Origin: JAKAWQ01 sp035549615
GTDB lineage: Bacteria > Pseudomonadota > Alphaproteobacteria > Acetobacterales > Acetobacteraceae
DNA length: 6,317 bases
Reading direction: 5' to 3'
Assembly: GCA_035549615.1 (NCBI GenBank)
Contig: DASZQO010000331.1
Location: 1 to 6,317, forward strand
A program made the position numbers and the translations under genes. The notes under the pieces were generated by a model. The model searched no databases. It was not told where the DNA came from and saw only the letters and a program-made list of their open reading frames with translations. Below are positions 1 through 5,498 of the stretch, piece by piece; the stretch's first letter is position 1; every line of letters starts with the position of its first letter.

Positions 1-1160
1 ATAATTACGGAACAGAGGTGAATGCGACGGCGCTCACCGCCGTTGTCGCCGCCTTCGAGAAGGCGGATCCCTTCATCACCGTGAATGTGGTGAGCCAGCC
101 CGCGGACAATTATTTCGCGTTGCTGACGGCCGCCGTGATCTCCCACAAGGCGCCGGATCTGGCGGTGATGTGGACCGGTCTCTTCGATCTCAAATACGCC
201 AATCTGCTCGCGGATCTGCGCCCGCTGCTGCCGGCCCAGCCGCTTTCGCAGATGAAGGGGCTGGCCTGGGCGTCCGAGGATTTCGACCCGACGAAAAAGC
301 TCTATGTGCTGCCGCTCGAGGATCAATTCTATATCGGCTTCTATAACAAGGCGCTGCTGAGCAAGGCCGGGCTCGACGGACCGCCGCGCAGCTGGTCCGA
401 GCTGGCGACCGCCTGCACCAAGCTGCGCGCGGCCGGCATCACGCCGATGCTCTATGGCAGCGACAGCCAGGCGCTGAGCTCGGAATTCTATCCTTTCTAT
501 GACCTCAGCTATCTGATGGCGGGGATCTATCCGGTGGAAGCCTGGAAGGGCTTCGCCAACGGCAAGATTCCCTGGACCACACCCGCTGTCGTGGCCCAGG
601 TCCAGAAATGGGCGGACCTGCATGCCAAGGGCTGCACCAATCCCGATGTGCTCACGGCAACCGATATCCTGGGCAAGTTCAGCCAGGGCAAGGCCGCGAT
701 GATCGTGGACGGCAACTGGAATCTGCAGCAGCTATCGGACAAGCTCGGCTCCGATCTCGGGGCTTTTCCCTTGCCTTATTCGGACAGCCCGATCAAAGGT
801 GTTGTCGAGATGCCGGGCGATGGCCTCTCGATCCTGAAATCCTCACAGAACAAGAAGGATGCCGCCACCTTCCTGACCTTCCTGATGAGCGGCGAGGCGC
901 AGAAGATCCTTTCCAAGACCGGCCTCGTGCCGGCACGCCAGGGCTATCCCGCGAGCAACCCGCTCTATACGGGCTTGCTGTCCCTCTCGTCCGATGGGTA
1001 CACGGTCTATCCGATGATCGACAACGTCATTCAGCCGCCGGTGGTCGATACCGGCTCGCGTGTGCTCACGGCCGCTTTCGCCGGGCAGATGAGCGTTCAA
1101 GCGGCCCTGCAGAAAATGCAGGACACGTGGAACAATCTTCCCGCCGATCAGAAACACTGA
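1..1160 (+). CDS. Sugar-type ABC transporter solute-binding protein, 5' end cut by window
   Basis: Periplasmic binding component of a carbohydrate ABC importer (SBP_bac_1 / UgpB-MalE-like cluster B). The frame is open to the left edge, reading N-Y-G-T-E before the GTG at 18, so that GTG is internal and the signal peptide plus roughly 40-50 residues lie outside the window. About 385 residues are visible, against roughly 420-440 for a full family member. Family marks include the FYNKALLSKAGL segment followed by P-x-SW-xEL (visible residues about 113-133), the YGSDSQ segment (about 151), the GKAAMIVDGNW motif (about 229-239) and a C-terminal PARQGY stretch typical of the ligand-closing lobe. The TGA stop is 14 bases before the permease start, so it belongs to one operon with the genes to 3530. 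The ligand cannot be deduced; the DgoR-like regulator and aldolase downstream hint at a sugar acid or related compound. Family assignment is secure, substrate unknown. Confidence 0.93.
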   Translation, partial: NYGTEVNATALTAVVAAFEKADPFITVNVVSQPADNYFALLTAAVISHKAPDLAVMWTGLFDLKYANLLADLRPLLPAQPLSQMKGLAWASEDFDPTKKLYVLPLEDQFYIGFYNKALLSKAGLDGPPRSWSELATACTKLRAAGITPMLYGSDSQALSSEFYPFYDLSYLMAGIYPVEAWKGFANGKIPWTTPAVVAQVQKWADLHAKGCTNPDVLTATDILGKFSQGKAAMIVDGNWNLQQLSDKLGSDLGAFPLPYSDSPIKGVVEMPGDGLSILKSSQNKKDAATFLTFLMSGEAQKILSKTGLVPARQGYPASNPLYTGLLSLSSDGYTVYPMIDNVIQPPVVDTGSRVLTAAFAGQMSVQAALQKMQDTWNNLPADQKH

Positions 1161-1167
1161 CGCGCTT

Positions 1168-1180
1168 GCCCAATATGGGC
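1168..1180 (+). promoter_or_regulatory. Small hairpin enclosing the permease start codon
   Basis: GCCCA (1168-1172) and TGGGC (1176-1180) are a perfect 5-bp inverted repeat with loop ATA. The A of the ATG at 1175 is in the loop and its T and G are in the stem. In mRNA this would partly hide the initiation codon until a ribosome terminating at 1160 opens it. The complementarity is seen directly; the coupling role is inferred and the stem is short. Confidence 0.35.
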
Positions 1181-2089
1181 GTGGTGGCGGAGCGCCGCCA
1201 TCATGCCGCGCGCCGCCGCTTTCAGCATGAGCGGCGGCGCGCGGCGTGCCTCTTCATTGCCCCGCTGCTCATTCTCTGGGGGCTCTGCCTCATCGCGCCG
1301 ATCCTCGAGACGGCATATTACAGCCTCACCCAGTGGGATGGGCTCGAGGCGACGTGGAACGGCCTCGGCAATTACCGGACTCTTCTGCACAGCGCTGATT
1401 TCGGAAGTGTTCTTCTCAACAATTTTCTTCTTCTTCTCTCGGTGCCCTTCGCCGTCGCGCTTCCTTTCTGTATCGCGCTCCTGATCTCCGCCGAGCCGCC
1501 CGGCTGGCGCTGGGCGAGAGCGCTGGTCTTCCTGCCGGCAACGCTCTCCTGGGTGGTGACCGGCATCGTCTGGCTGCGCTTCTTCTCTGCCGACGGCATC
1601 CTCAATCATCTGCTGAGCGCTGTCGGTCTCGGCTTTCTGCGGATGGATCTCCTCGGCAATGTGCACACCGCCATCATCCCGATCGCGCTCACCTTCGTCT
1701 GGTCACAGATCGGGCCGAACACGCTGATCTTTCTCATCGGGCTTGGCGGCATCGACCCGCATGTGCTGGAGGCAGCGACGATCGACGGGGCGGGCTTGCT
1801 TCGCGCAGTCCGCCACATCATTCTGCCGCTGATGACCCGGTTCGTCGTCTTTGTCACGATCATCACCCTGATCGCCGCCTTCACCGCCCTCTTCAGCCTC
1901 ATCTTCGTGATGACGGGCGGAGGCCCGGGATTCAGCACCACCACGATGGAATTCTATATCTATCGGCTGGCTTTCTCGCAGACCGATTTCGGCATGGGCG
2001 CCACGGTCGGGATCATTCTGCTGATCGTGATCGCGCTCGTTTCCCTGCCGCTGATGGCCCTCTATCGTCGCGCGGCGGCGGCCACGTAA
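1175..2089 (+). CDS. Sugar ABC transporter permease, MalF/UgpA type
   Basis: Inner-membrane permease subunit of the same importer, 304 residues, normal for the family. About six hydrophobic segments are visible (residues roughly 25-45, 80-104, 115-137, 165-190, 222-246, 276-297). The cytoplasmic EAA loop that docks the ATPase is present: E199-A-A, G205, then I-I-L-P at 215-218. The MTGGGPG motif at 246-252 is typical of MalF/UgpA proteins. The N-terminus before the first helix is very Arg-rich, consistent with positive-inside topology. ATG at 1175 is chosen because no other ATG follows in frame before helix 1; GTG at 1181 or 1184 is an alternative. No Shine-Dalgarno is visible, so translation probably depends on ribosomes finishing the binding protein 14 bases upstream. 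The stop shares a base with the regulator start (TAATG). The partner permease and ATPase are not downstream, so they may lie upstream, be encoded elsewhere, or (for the permease) be replaced by a homodimer. Confidence 0.94.
   Translation: MGVVAERRHHAARRRFQHERRRAACLFIAPLLILWGLCLIAPILETAYYSLTQWDGLEATWNGLGNYRTLLHSADFGSVLLNNFLLLLSVPFAVALPFCIALLISAEPPGWRWARALVFLPATLSWVVTGIVWLRFFSADGILNHLLSAVGLGFLRMDLLGNVHTAIIPIALTFVWSQIGPNTLIFLIGLGGIDPHVLEAATIDGAGLLRAVRHIILPLMTRFVVFVTIITLIAAFTALFSLIFVMTGGGPGFSTTTMEFYIYRLAFSQTDFGMGATVGIILLIVIALVSLPLMALYRRAAAAT
1202..1248 (+). repeat. Perfect GC-rich inverted repeat (strong hairpin) within the permease 5' coding region
   Basis: The arm at 1205-1220 (GCCGCGCGCCGCCGCT) is the exact reverse complement of 1230-1245, separated by a 9-base loop (TTCAGCATG). 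In RNA the stem extends outward by a U·G wobble and two further pairs (1202-1204 with 1246-1248), giving 19 bp. It covers codons about 10-25 of the permease and encodes the Arg-rich segment before helix 1. No U-tract follows, so it is not a classic intrinsic terminator. Stable structures between binding-protein and permease genes are known to protect upstream mRNA and lower downstream expression, as with malE-malF; that role here is inference. Part of the symmetry could come from GC-rich Arg/Ala codons alone. Confidence 0.75.
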
Positions 2090-2871
2090 TGAACCTGCCG
2101 CCGATCCGGGCCCGCTCTCTCGTCGACCGTGTGGTGCAGGCCATCGGGCAGGAGATTGTTGGTGGCCGCTTTGCACCGAACGAAGCCTTGCCCAACGAGG
2201 CGGAATGGTGCGAGCGCCTGCGGGTGAGCCGCAGCGTCGTGCGCGAGGCGCTGCGCGTGCTGGTGAGCAAGAATCTTATCACCATCCGCACGCGGGCGGG
2301 CGGGCGCGTGCGGGAGATGTCCGCTTGGAACCAGCTTGACCCCGATATTCTTGCCTGGCGTGGTCGTGGCGGCGACCAGCGGATCTTTGCCAAGGAACTT
2401 TTCGAGCTGCGCCGCGTGGTCGAGCCGGCGGCGGCTTCCCTTGCCGCCACGCGCATCACGCCCGAGCAGCTCGGCGAGCTGCGCCAGGCCTATGAGGAGA
2501 TGGTCGCGGCCGGCGAGGACACCGAGCAGTTTTTCGCCCCCGATGTGCGCTTTCATCGTATCATCGCCACCGCAGTTGGCAATTCTCTCTTCCGCTCGCT
2601 CGCCGACATGGTGACGGCCGCCCTTGACATCACGCTGCGCATGGCGCTCGACGCGCCGCGCGGCCAGCAGCAATCTCTCCCGCTGCACAAGAGCGTGATG
2701 GAAGCCATCGCGCGCCAGGATGCCACCGCCGCCGCCGCCGCCATGCTGCGGCTGGTGGATGACTCGGAGCGCGACGTCGCGGAAGCCCTCTCGGCGCGGG
2801 CCGCGAAGCAGGCGGCGCGTACTCACCAACCCGCACGCACGGTGAAGAAACCGGCGAGGAAGGCGTCATGA
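2089..2871 (+). CDS. GntR family regulator, FadR subfamily (FCD domain), DgoR-like
   Basis: Cytoplasmic DNA-binding regulator, 260 residues, probably controlling this operon in response to its substrate or a breakdown product. The N-terminal winged helix-turn-helix spans about residues 9-75 (ALPNEAEWCERLRVSRSVVR contains the recognition helix; the G71-G72-R wing follows). Next comes the W80-N-Q-L-D-P-D-I-L-A-W linker, closely resembling the WNYLDTDVLQW segment of E. coli DgoR (galactonate regulator). The FCD effector domain covers about 98-235. FCD metal ligands visible are D152, H156 and H200; the position of the usual fourth His (about 222, 22 residues after H200) is Leu, as DgoR-like members also appear to vary there. 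The last 20 residues are a basic Ala/Lys/Pro-rich tail ending in KKPARKAS, outside the domain. The start shares a base with the permease stop, and the end overlaps the aldolase ATG by four bases (ATGA), so regulator and targets are translationally coupled. Effector unknown. Confidence 0.92.
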   Translation: MNLPPIRARSLVDRVVQAIGQEIVGGRFAPNEALPNEAEWCERLRVSRSVVREALRVLVSKNLITIRTRAGGRVREMSAWNQLDPDILAWRGRGGDQRIFAKELFELRRVVEPAAASLAATRITPEQLGELRQAYEEMVAAGEDTEQFFAPDVRFHRIIATAVGNSLFRSLADMVTAALDITLRMALDAPRGQQQSLPLHKSVMEAIARQDATAAAAAMLRLVDDSERDVAEALSARAAKQAARTHQPARTVKKPARKAS

Positions 2872-3530
2872 CAGAGATGAGCGACTTCGCGGAGCTGCGA
2901 CAGAATTTCTTCACCGCATTGATTTCCGACTGCCTGGATGCGGTGGGACGGATGCGGCAGGCCATGCCTTCCCATATGCGTCCGCTGGATGACAGCCGCA
3001 GGATGGTCGGCCGCGCCCGCACCGCTGCTTTCCTGGAGGTCTTCCATGTGGAGCCGGGCATTAACCCGTATGAGCTTGAAATGGAACTGGTGGACAGTTT
3101 GCGGCCAGGCGAAATTCCGGTTTTTGCTTGCAGCAATCCGAAACGGATAGCGCCCTGGGGGGAGCTGCTTTCAACAGCGGCACAGGTCCGCGGCGCGGCG
3201 GGCGCGGTGATGGATGGCTGCGTGCGGGACATCACCGCGATACGCGCCATGGGGTTTCCAGTCTTTCACGGCGGCATCGCGCCGCTCGACAGCAAGGGCC
3301 GCGGCCGGGTGATGGCGATCGACGTGCCAATAGAATGCGCAGGTGTGGCTGTTTCTCCCGGCGATCTGGTTTTCGGCGATGCGGATGGCGTCGTTGTCGT
3401 CCCCCGGGCGGTGGAGGCTGAGGTGCTGCGGCTGGGGCGGGAGAAGTTGAGAGGCGAACGCACTACGCTTGCGGAACTGCGCGCGGGCTCAAGCTTGCGG
3501 GATGTCTACTCCCGCTATGGTATTCTGTAG
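2868..3530 (+). CDS. RraA-like / 4-hydroxy-4-methyl-2-oxoglutarate aldolase family protein
   Basis: 220 residues, normal length for the RraA-like fold family of class II pyruvate aldolases (HMG/CHA aldolase) and RNase E inhibitor RraA. Visible motifs: WGE at 97-99, the VMDGCVRD block at 114-121 whose R120-D121 match the catalytic Arg-Asp of HMG aldolase, PGD at 164-166, and GDADGVVVVP at 170-179. Aldolase members bind a divalent metal and cleave 4-hydroxy-2-oxo acids to pyruvate plus an oxo acid. Sitting behind a sugar importer and DgoR-like regulator, a catabolic aldolase, dehydratase-like or decarboxylase role is more likely than RNase E control. Databases often mislabel this family as demethylmenaquinone methyltransferase. 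ATG at 2868 is chosen for its AGGA at 2857-2860, seven bases upstream; ATG at 2877 is spaced too far. Last gene of the operon in this window; hairpins follow its stop. Exact substrate unknown. Confidence 0.87.
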   Translation: MTEMSDFAELRQNFFTALISDCLDAVGRMRQAMPSHMRPLDDSRRMVGRARTAAFLEVFHVEPGINPYELEMELVDSLRPGEIPVFACSNPKRIAPWGELLSTAAQVRGAAGAVMDGCVRDITAIRAMGFPVFHGGIAPLDSKGRGRVMAIDVPIECAGVAVSPGDLVFGDADGVVVVPRAVEAEVLRLGREKLRGERTTLAELRAGSSLRDVYSRYGIL

Positions 3531-3588
3531 AGCGTGATGACCGGAGGTGGAATCACCCCAGGTCTGAATCGCGTGAGAAAACAGATGG

Positions 3589-3632
3589 CTAGAGTGGAAT
3601 GCGCGAGCGGAAGCAAACGCAATCCACTCTAG
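3589..3632. repeat. Inverted repeat, possible dispersed palindromic (REP/RPE-like) element
   Basis: CTAGAGTGGAATGCG (3589-3603) pairs with CGCAATCCACTCTAG (3618-3632) at 14 of 15 positions, around a 14-base purine-rich loop. The outer 10 bp are perfect and begin and end with CTAG, a rare tetranucleotide in many GC-rich bacteria. Its place in a convergent spacer and lack of a T-run suit a dispersed intergenic palindrome more than a standard intrinsic terminator. It could still stabilise the 3' end of the operon mRNA. Confidence 0.6.
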
Positions 3633-3658
3633 GGCCGACCGCGTTCGCCCTGGCTCAT

Positions 3659-3684
3659 GCGATCAGCCGAGTCCGTCTGATCGC
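3659..3684. terminator. Stem-loop between convergent genes, possible terminator
   Basis: GCGATCAG (3659-3666) and CTGATCGC (3677-3684) form a perfect 8-bp stem with a 10-base loop. It begins two bases past the stop of the minus-strand oxidoreductase gene, where a transcript-end structure is expected, and could serve both directions. No T-tract follows on either strand, so intrinsic termination is uncertain; mRNA 3'-end protection is the alternative. A third GATCAG copy immediately follows at 3685-3690. Confidence 0.45.
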
Positions 3685-3686
3685 GA

Positions 3687-4715
3687 TCAGCTTTCGCGCC
3701 AGCCGAGGGCGGGGGCGACATGGGTCAGAATCGCCTCGATGACATGGGCATTATAGGCGACGCCGAGCTGGTTCGGAACGGTGAGGAGCAGCGTGTCGGC
3801 CTCCGCGATGGCTTCGTCCCTCCTTAGCTGCTCGATGAGGACATCCGGTTCGGCGGCATAGCCGCGACCAAAGATTGCCCGGGTATTCTCGTCGATGAAG
3901 CCGATCTGGTCTTCCTCCTGGTTCCCGCGTCCGAAATAGGCGCGATCGCGATCGTCCACCAGCGCGAAGATGCTGCGGCTGACCGAGACCCGCGGTTCGC
4001 GTGCATGGCCGGCCTCCTTCCAGGCGGCGCGGAAGGTGCGGATCTGGGCGGCCTGCTGGACGTGAAAAGGCTCTCCGGTCTCATCGTTCTTGAGAGTCGA
4101 GCTTTGCAGGTTCATCCCGAGCTTTGCCGCCCAAGTGGCGGTGGCGTTGGCGCCGGCGCCCCACCAGATGCGCTCGCGCAAGCCAGGCGAATAAGGCTCG
4201 GGGCGGAGCAGGCCGGGCGGATTTGGAAACATCGGCCGCGGATTTGGCTGCGCGAACCCCTTGCCGCGCAGCACCTCGAGCAGAACCTCGGCGTGGTGCC
4301 TTCCCATGTCGGCATCAGTTTCGCCTTCAGGTGGGCGATAGCCGAAATAGCGCCACCCGTCGATCACCTGCTCCGGCGAGCCCCGGCTGATCCCCAGTTG
4401 CAGGCGCCCGCCGGCAATGAGATCGGCCGCACCCGCATCCTCGGCCATATAGAGCGGGTTCTCATAGCGCATGTCGATCACCGCCGTGCCGATTTCGATG
4501 CGGCTGGTCTTCACGCCGACGGCCGCCAGGAGCGGGAAGGGCGAAGCGAGCTGGCGGGCGAAGTGATGGACGCGGAAAAACGCTCCGTCCGCGCCCAGCT
4601 GCTCGGCCGCGACGGCCAGATCAATGGATTGCAGGAGCGCGTCGGCTGCTGAGCGAGTCTCAGACTGCGGCGAGGGCGTCCAATGTCCAAACGAGAGGAA
4701 GCCGATTTTTTTCAT
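3687..4715 (-). CDS. LLM-class flavin-dependent oxidoreductase (luciferase-like monooxygenase)
   Basis: 342-residue cytoplasmic TIM-barrel enzyme of the bacterial luciferase-like family, which uses reduced FMN (or F420 in some members) to oxidise a substrate. It starts with the beta-strand KKIGFLSFGHW. It then shows AAEQLGADGAFFRVHHF (residues 36-52), IEIGTAVIDMRYENPLYMAE (73-92), the LGISRGSP phosphate-binding loop (107-114) and ERIWWGAGANATATWAAKLG (181-200), all typical of the family. ATG at 4715 is chosen because the MKKIGF start matches the normal beginning of this subgroup; a TTG at 4781 would add 22 residues of non-family sequence. No clear Shine-Dalgarno precedes the ATG. It is convergent to the transporter operon and so probably independently expressed. 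Substrate is not deducible; these genes are often annotated only as oxidoreductase. Confidence 0.95.
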   Translation of the reverse strand: MKKIGFLSFGHWTPSPQSETRSAADALLQSIDLAVAAEQLGADGAFFRVHHFARQLASPFPLLAAVGVKTSRIEIGTAVIDMRYENPLYMAEDAGAADLIAGGRLQLGISRGSPEQVIDGWRYFGYRPPEGETDADMGRHHAEVLLEVLRGKGFAQPNPRPMFPNPPGLLRPEPYSPGLRERIWWGAGANATATWAAKLGMNLQSSTLKNDETGEPFHVQQAAQIRTFRAAWKEAGHAREPRVSVSRSIFALVDDRDRAYFGRGNQEEDQIGFIDENTRAIFGRGYAAEPDVLIEQLRRDEAIAEADTLLLTVPNQLGVAYNAHVIEAILTHVAPALGWRES

Positions 4716-4908
4716 GGGGATGCGGCGTGCCGATGTGCTGGATGACAGCGACCATATCGGCTTCGCGCCGCCCCCGATCAATCACCGCTGTGCTGCCGCT
4801 CCTTGTGACGAAGCCCCGGCGCATCAGCAGCTGGCCCCAGCCACGAGCCTCACTCAGATCCCAGGCAGCCGAGGGGCGAGGCCGGATCGGGCGGTGTAAC
4901 GCCGCCAC
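4716..4908. other. Upstream region of the oxidoreductase gene, no confident gene
   Basis: After allowing for the out-of-frame tail of the secreted-protein ORF (to 4854), no convincing gene or promoter is visible. A minus-strand TTGATC, 17 bases, then GATATG is the closest promoter-like pair but matches the -10 consensus at only three positions. A minus-strand frame reads GWGQLLMRRGFVTRSGSTAV, which looks protein-like but has no clear family, start or end. Confidence 0.4.
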
Positions 4909-5282
4909 CAAGCTATCGCACAAGCTATCGCACAAGCTATCGCACAAGCTATCGTACCCCGGCGCGGTTCACCGGCCCGCCGGCATTCGGGGAGGCGTAA
5001 AGCGTGCCCGGCGCGCCACCCCCCCGGAGCGACGCCATAGCCGGGCGCCCCCACGCCGGGCCCTGGTGTCACGCCGGCGCCCGGGGCGCCCAGACCGACA
5101 CCCGGCGTCACGCCGTAGCCAGGGGCGCCCACGCCGGGGCCCGCGCGATCAGCGGGCGCGGCCACACAGCCATAAGGGTATCCCGGGCGCACGCAATAAC
5201 CGGCGGCTTGCGTGACACCGGCGGCAGAGAGCAGCGCCCCGAGGGCGGGCAGGACGCCGAAGAAGAAAGCGTGGACGCGCAT
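4854..5282 (-). CDS. Secreted Gly/Pro-rich repeat protein, C-terminus altered by an apparent frameshift
   Basis: Not a named family to me; it resembles small exported Cys/Gly/Pro-rich proteins of Rhizobiales. The start at 5282 is set by GGAAGGA eight bases upstream and by a signal peptide (MRVHAFFFG, hydrophobic core, then VTQA at 23-26 as a likely signal peptidase I site). The mature protein begins AGYCVRPGYPYGC, with Cys30 and Cys39 able to form a disulfide. A repeat zone follows, with GVGAPGYGV at 50-58 and 77-84 and GxGVTPG variants between. At residue 88 the frame crosses seven G's and changes character to Arg-rich sequence, then Ala-Ile-Ala-Cys repeats, ending at 4854 (142 residues). 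Removing one G yields GAPGTLYASPNAGGPVNR then AGVR and a TAG at 4949, a 110-residue protein whose ending suits this protein type. So the gene is probably frameshifted by mutation, slippage or a sequence error. Function unknown. Confidence 0.72.
   Translation of the reverse strand: MRVHAFFFGVLPALGALLSAAGVTQAAGYCVRPGYPYGCVAAPADRAGPGVGAPGYGVTPGVGLGAPGAGVTPGPGVGAPGYGVAPGGWRAGHALRLPECRRAGEPRRGTIACAIACAIACAIAWWRRYTARSGLAPRLPGI
4909..4956. repeat. Four tandem copies of a 12-bp repeat
   Basis: CAAGCTATCGCA is repeated four times head to tail with no spacer; only the fourth copy differs (CGTA instead of CGCA). The unit is a multiple of three, so copy-number changes keep frame. On the minus strand one frame reads Ala-Ile-Ala-Cys, a second Cys-Asp-Ser-Leu, and the third Arg-stop-Leu-Val, giving a TAG in every copy (4949-4951, 4937-4939, 4925-4927, 4913-4915). 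The first of these TAGs is the apparent ancestral stop of the secreted-protein gene. Confidence 0.95.
5019..5025 (-). other. 7-G tract at the inferred frameshift of the secreted-protein gene
   Basis: Seven C's on the plus strand are seven G's in the minus-strand message, at codons 86-88. With six G's the reading stays in the glycine/proline-rich frame and ends at TAG 4949-4951. With seven it enters a frame with unlike composition. Homopolymers of this length are prone to replication slippage, polymerase slippage and sequencing error. Confidence 0.7.
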
Positions 5283-5290
5283 GACAGTGA

Positions 5291-5297
5291 TCCTTCC
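5291..5297 (-). promoter_or_regulatory. Ribosome binding site of the secreted-protein gene
   Basis: The minus-strand GGAAGGA ends eight bases before the ATG at 5282. It selects this start over the longer open frame to 5399, whose first 39 residues would precede and spoil the signal peptide. Confidence 0.8.
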
Positions 5298-5367
5298 GCA
5301 CGAGCGGAAAAAGGATGAAACGATTGCCCCTGGCCTGACCGATTTTCTGCAAGCGCCGCGCATCGAA

Positions 5368-5389
5368 ATTGTTTTTATAACAATATGAT
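5368..5389. promoter_or_regulatory. AT-rich promoter/operator candidate upstream of the secreted-protein gene
   Basis: A short AT-rich island in GC-rich DNA. ATTGTT (5368-5373) and AACAAT (5379-5384) form a perfect 6-bp dyad around TTTAT. On the minus strand the dyad contains TATAAA (5374-5379), a good -10-like hexamer about 90 bases from the start codon, but no convincing -35 lies 16-18 bases upstream. The dyad over a -10-like box would suit a dimeric regulator; which one is unknown. Confidence 0.4.
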
Positions 5390-5498
5390 TTCGCGGCACG
5401 GTGGCGATCGCCGGACTGCTGAAGTGGTTCAGAGGCCGCCGATCATGGTGAAGTGGATCATTGTGACGTTCGATGCGACGCCTTCGGCCCGCGGCGAT

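Larger units (their letters stand above)
3531..3686. other. Convergent intergenic spacer with three hairpins
   Basis: Spacer between the aldolase stop and the stop of the convergent oxidoreductase gene. It holds an imperfect hairpin at 3534-3556 (GTGAT with ATCAC, inner ACC with GGT, loop GGA), a longer inverted repeat at 3589-3632 and a perfect 8-bp stem at 3659-3684. The segment right after the aldolase stop (AGCGTGATGACC) resembles the start of dispersed palindromic elements common in Rhizobiales spacers; this is a resemblance from memory, not a search result. No open frame or promoter was seen. Confidence 0.6.

Noticed and set aside
608..1174. Long upstream extension of the permease frame into the binding-protein gene
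   Set aside because: The translated stretch is Arg/Gly-rich shadow sequence without membrane or domain features; the binding-protein frame there is clearly the real one.
2062..2829. 255-codon minus-strand open frame opposite the regulator
   Set aside because: Gly/Arg/His-rich antisense shadow typical of high-GC DNA; the plus strand encodes an unmistakable FadR-type regulator.
4005..4652. 215-codon plus-strand open frame opposite the oxidoreductase
   Set aside because: Antisense shadow of a strongly recognisable LLM enzyme; no ribosome site or domain.
4716..4781. 22-residue N-terminal extension of the oxidoreductase from TTG 4781
   Set aside because: The added residues do not resemble the family, whose members begin at MKKIGF, and no better ribosome site supports it.
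4660..4947. Minus-strand 95-codon frame beginning with Cys-Asp-Ser-Leu repeats
   Set aside because: It begins inside the tandem repeat and overlaps the oxidoreductase start; no ribosome site or recognisable family.
4909..4956. CRISPR-like or iteron array
   Set aside because: The 12-bp units are directly adjacent with no spacers, too short for CRISPR, and no replication gene is nearby.
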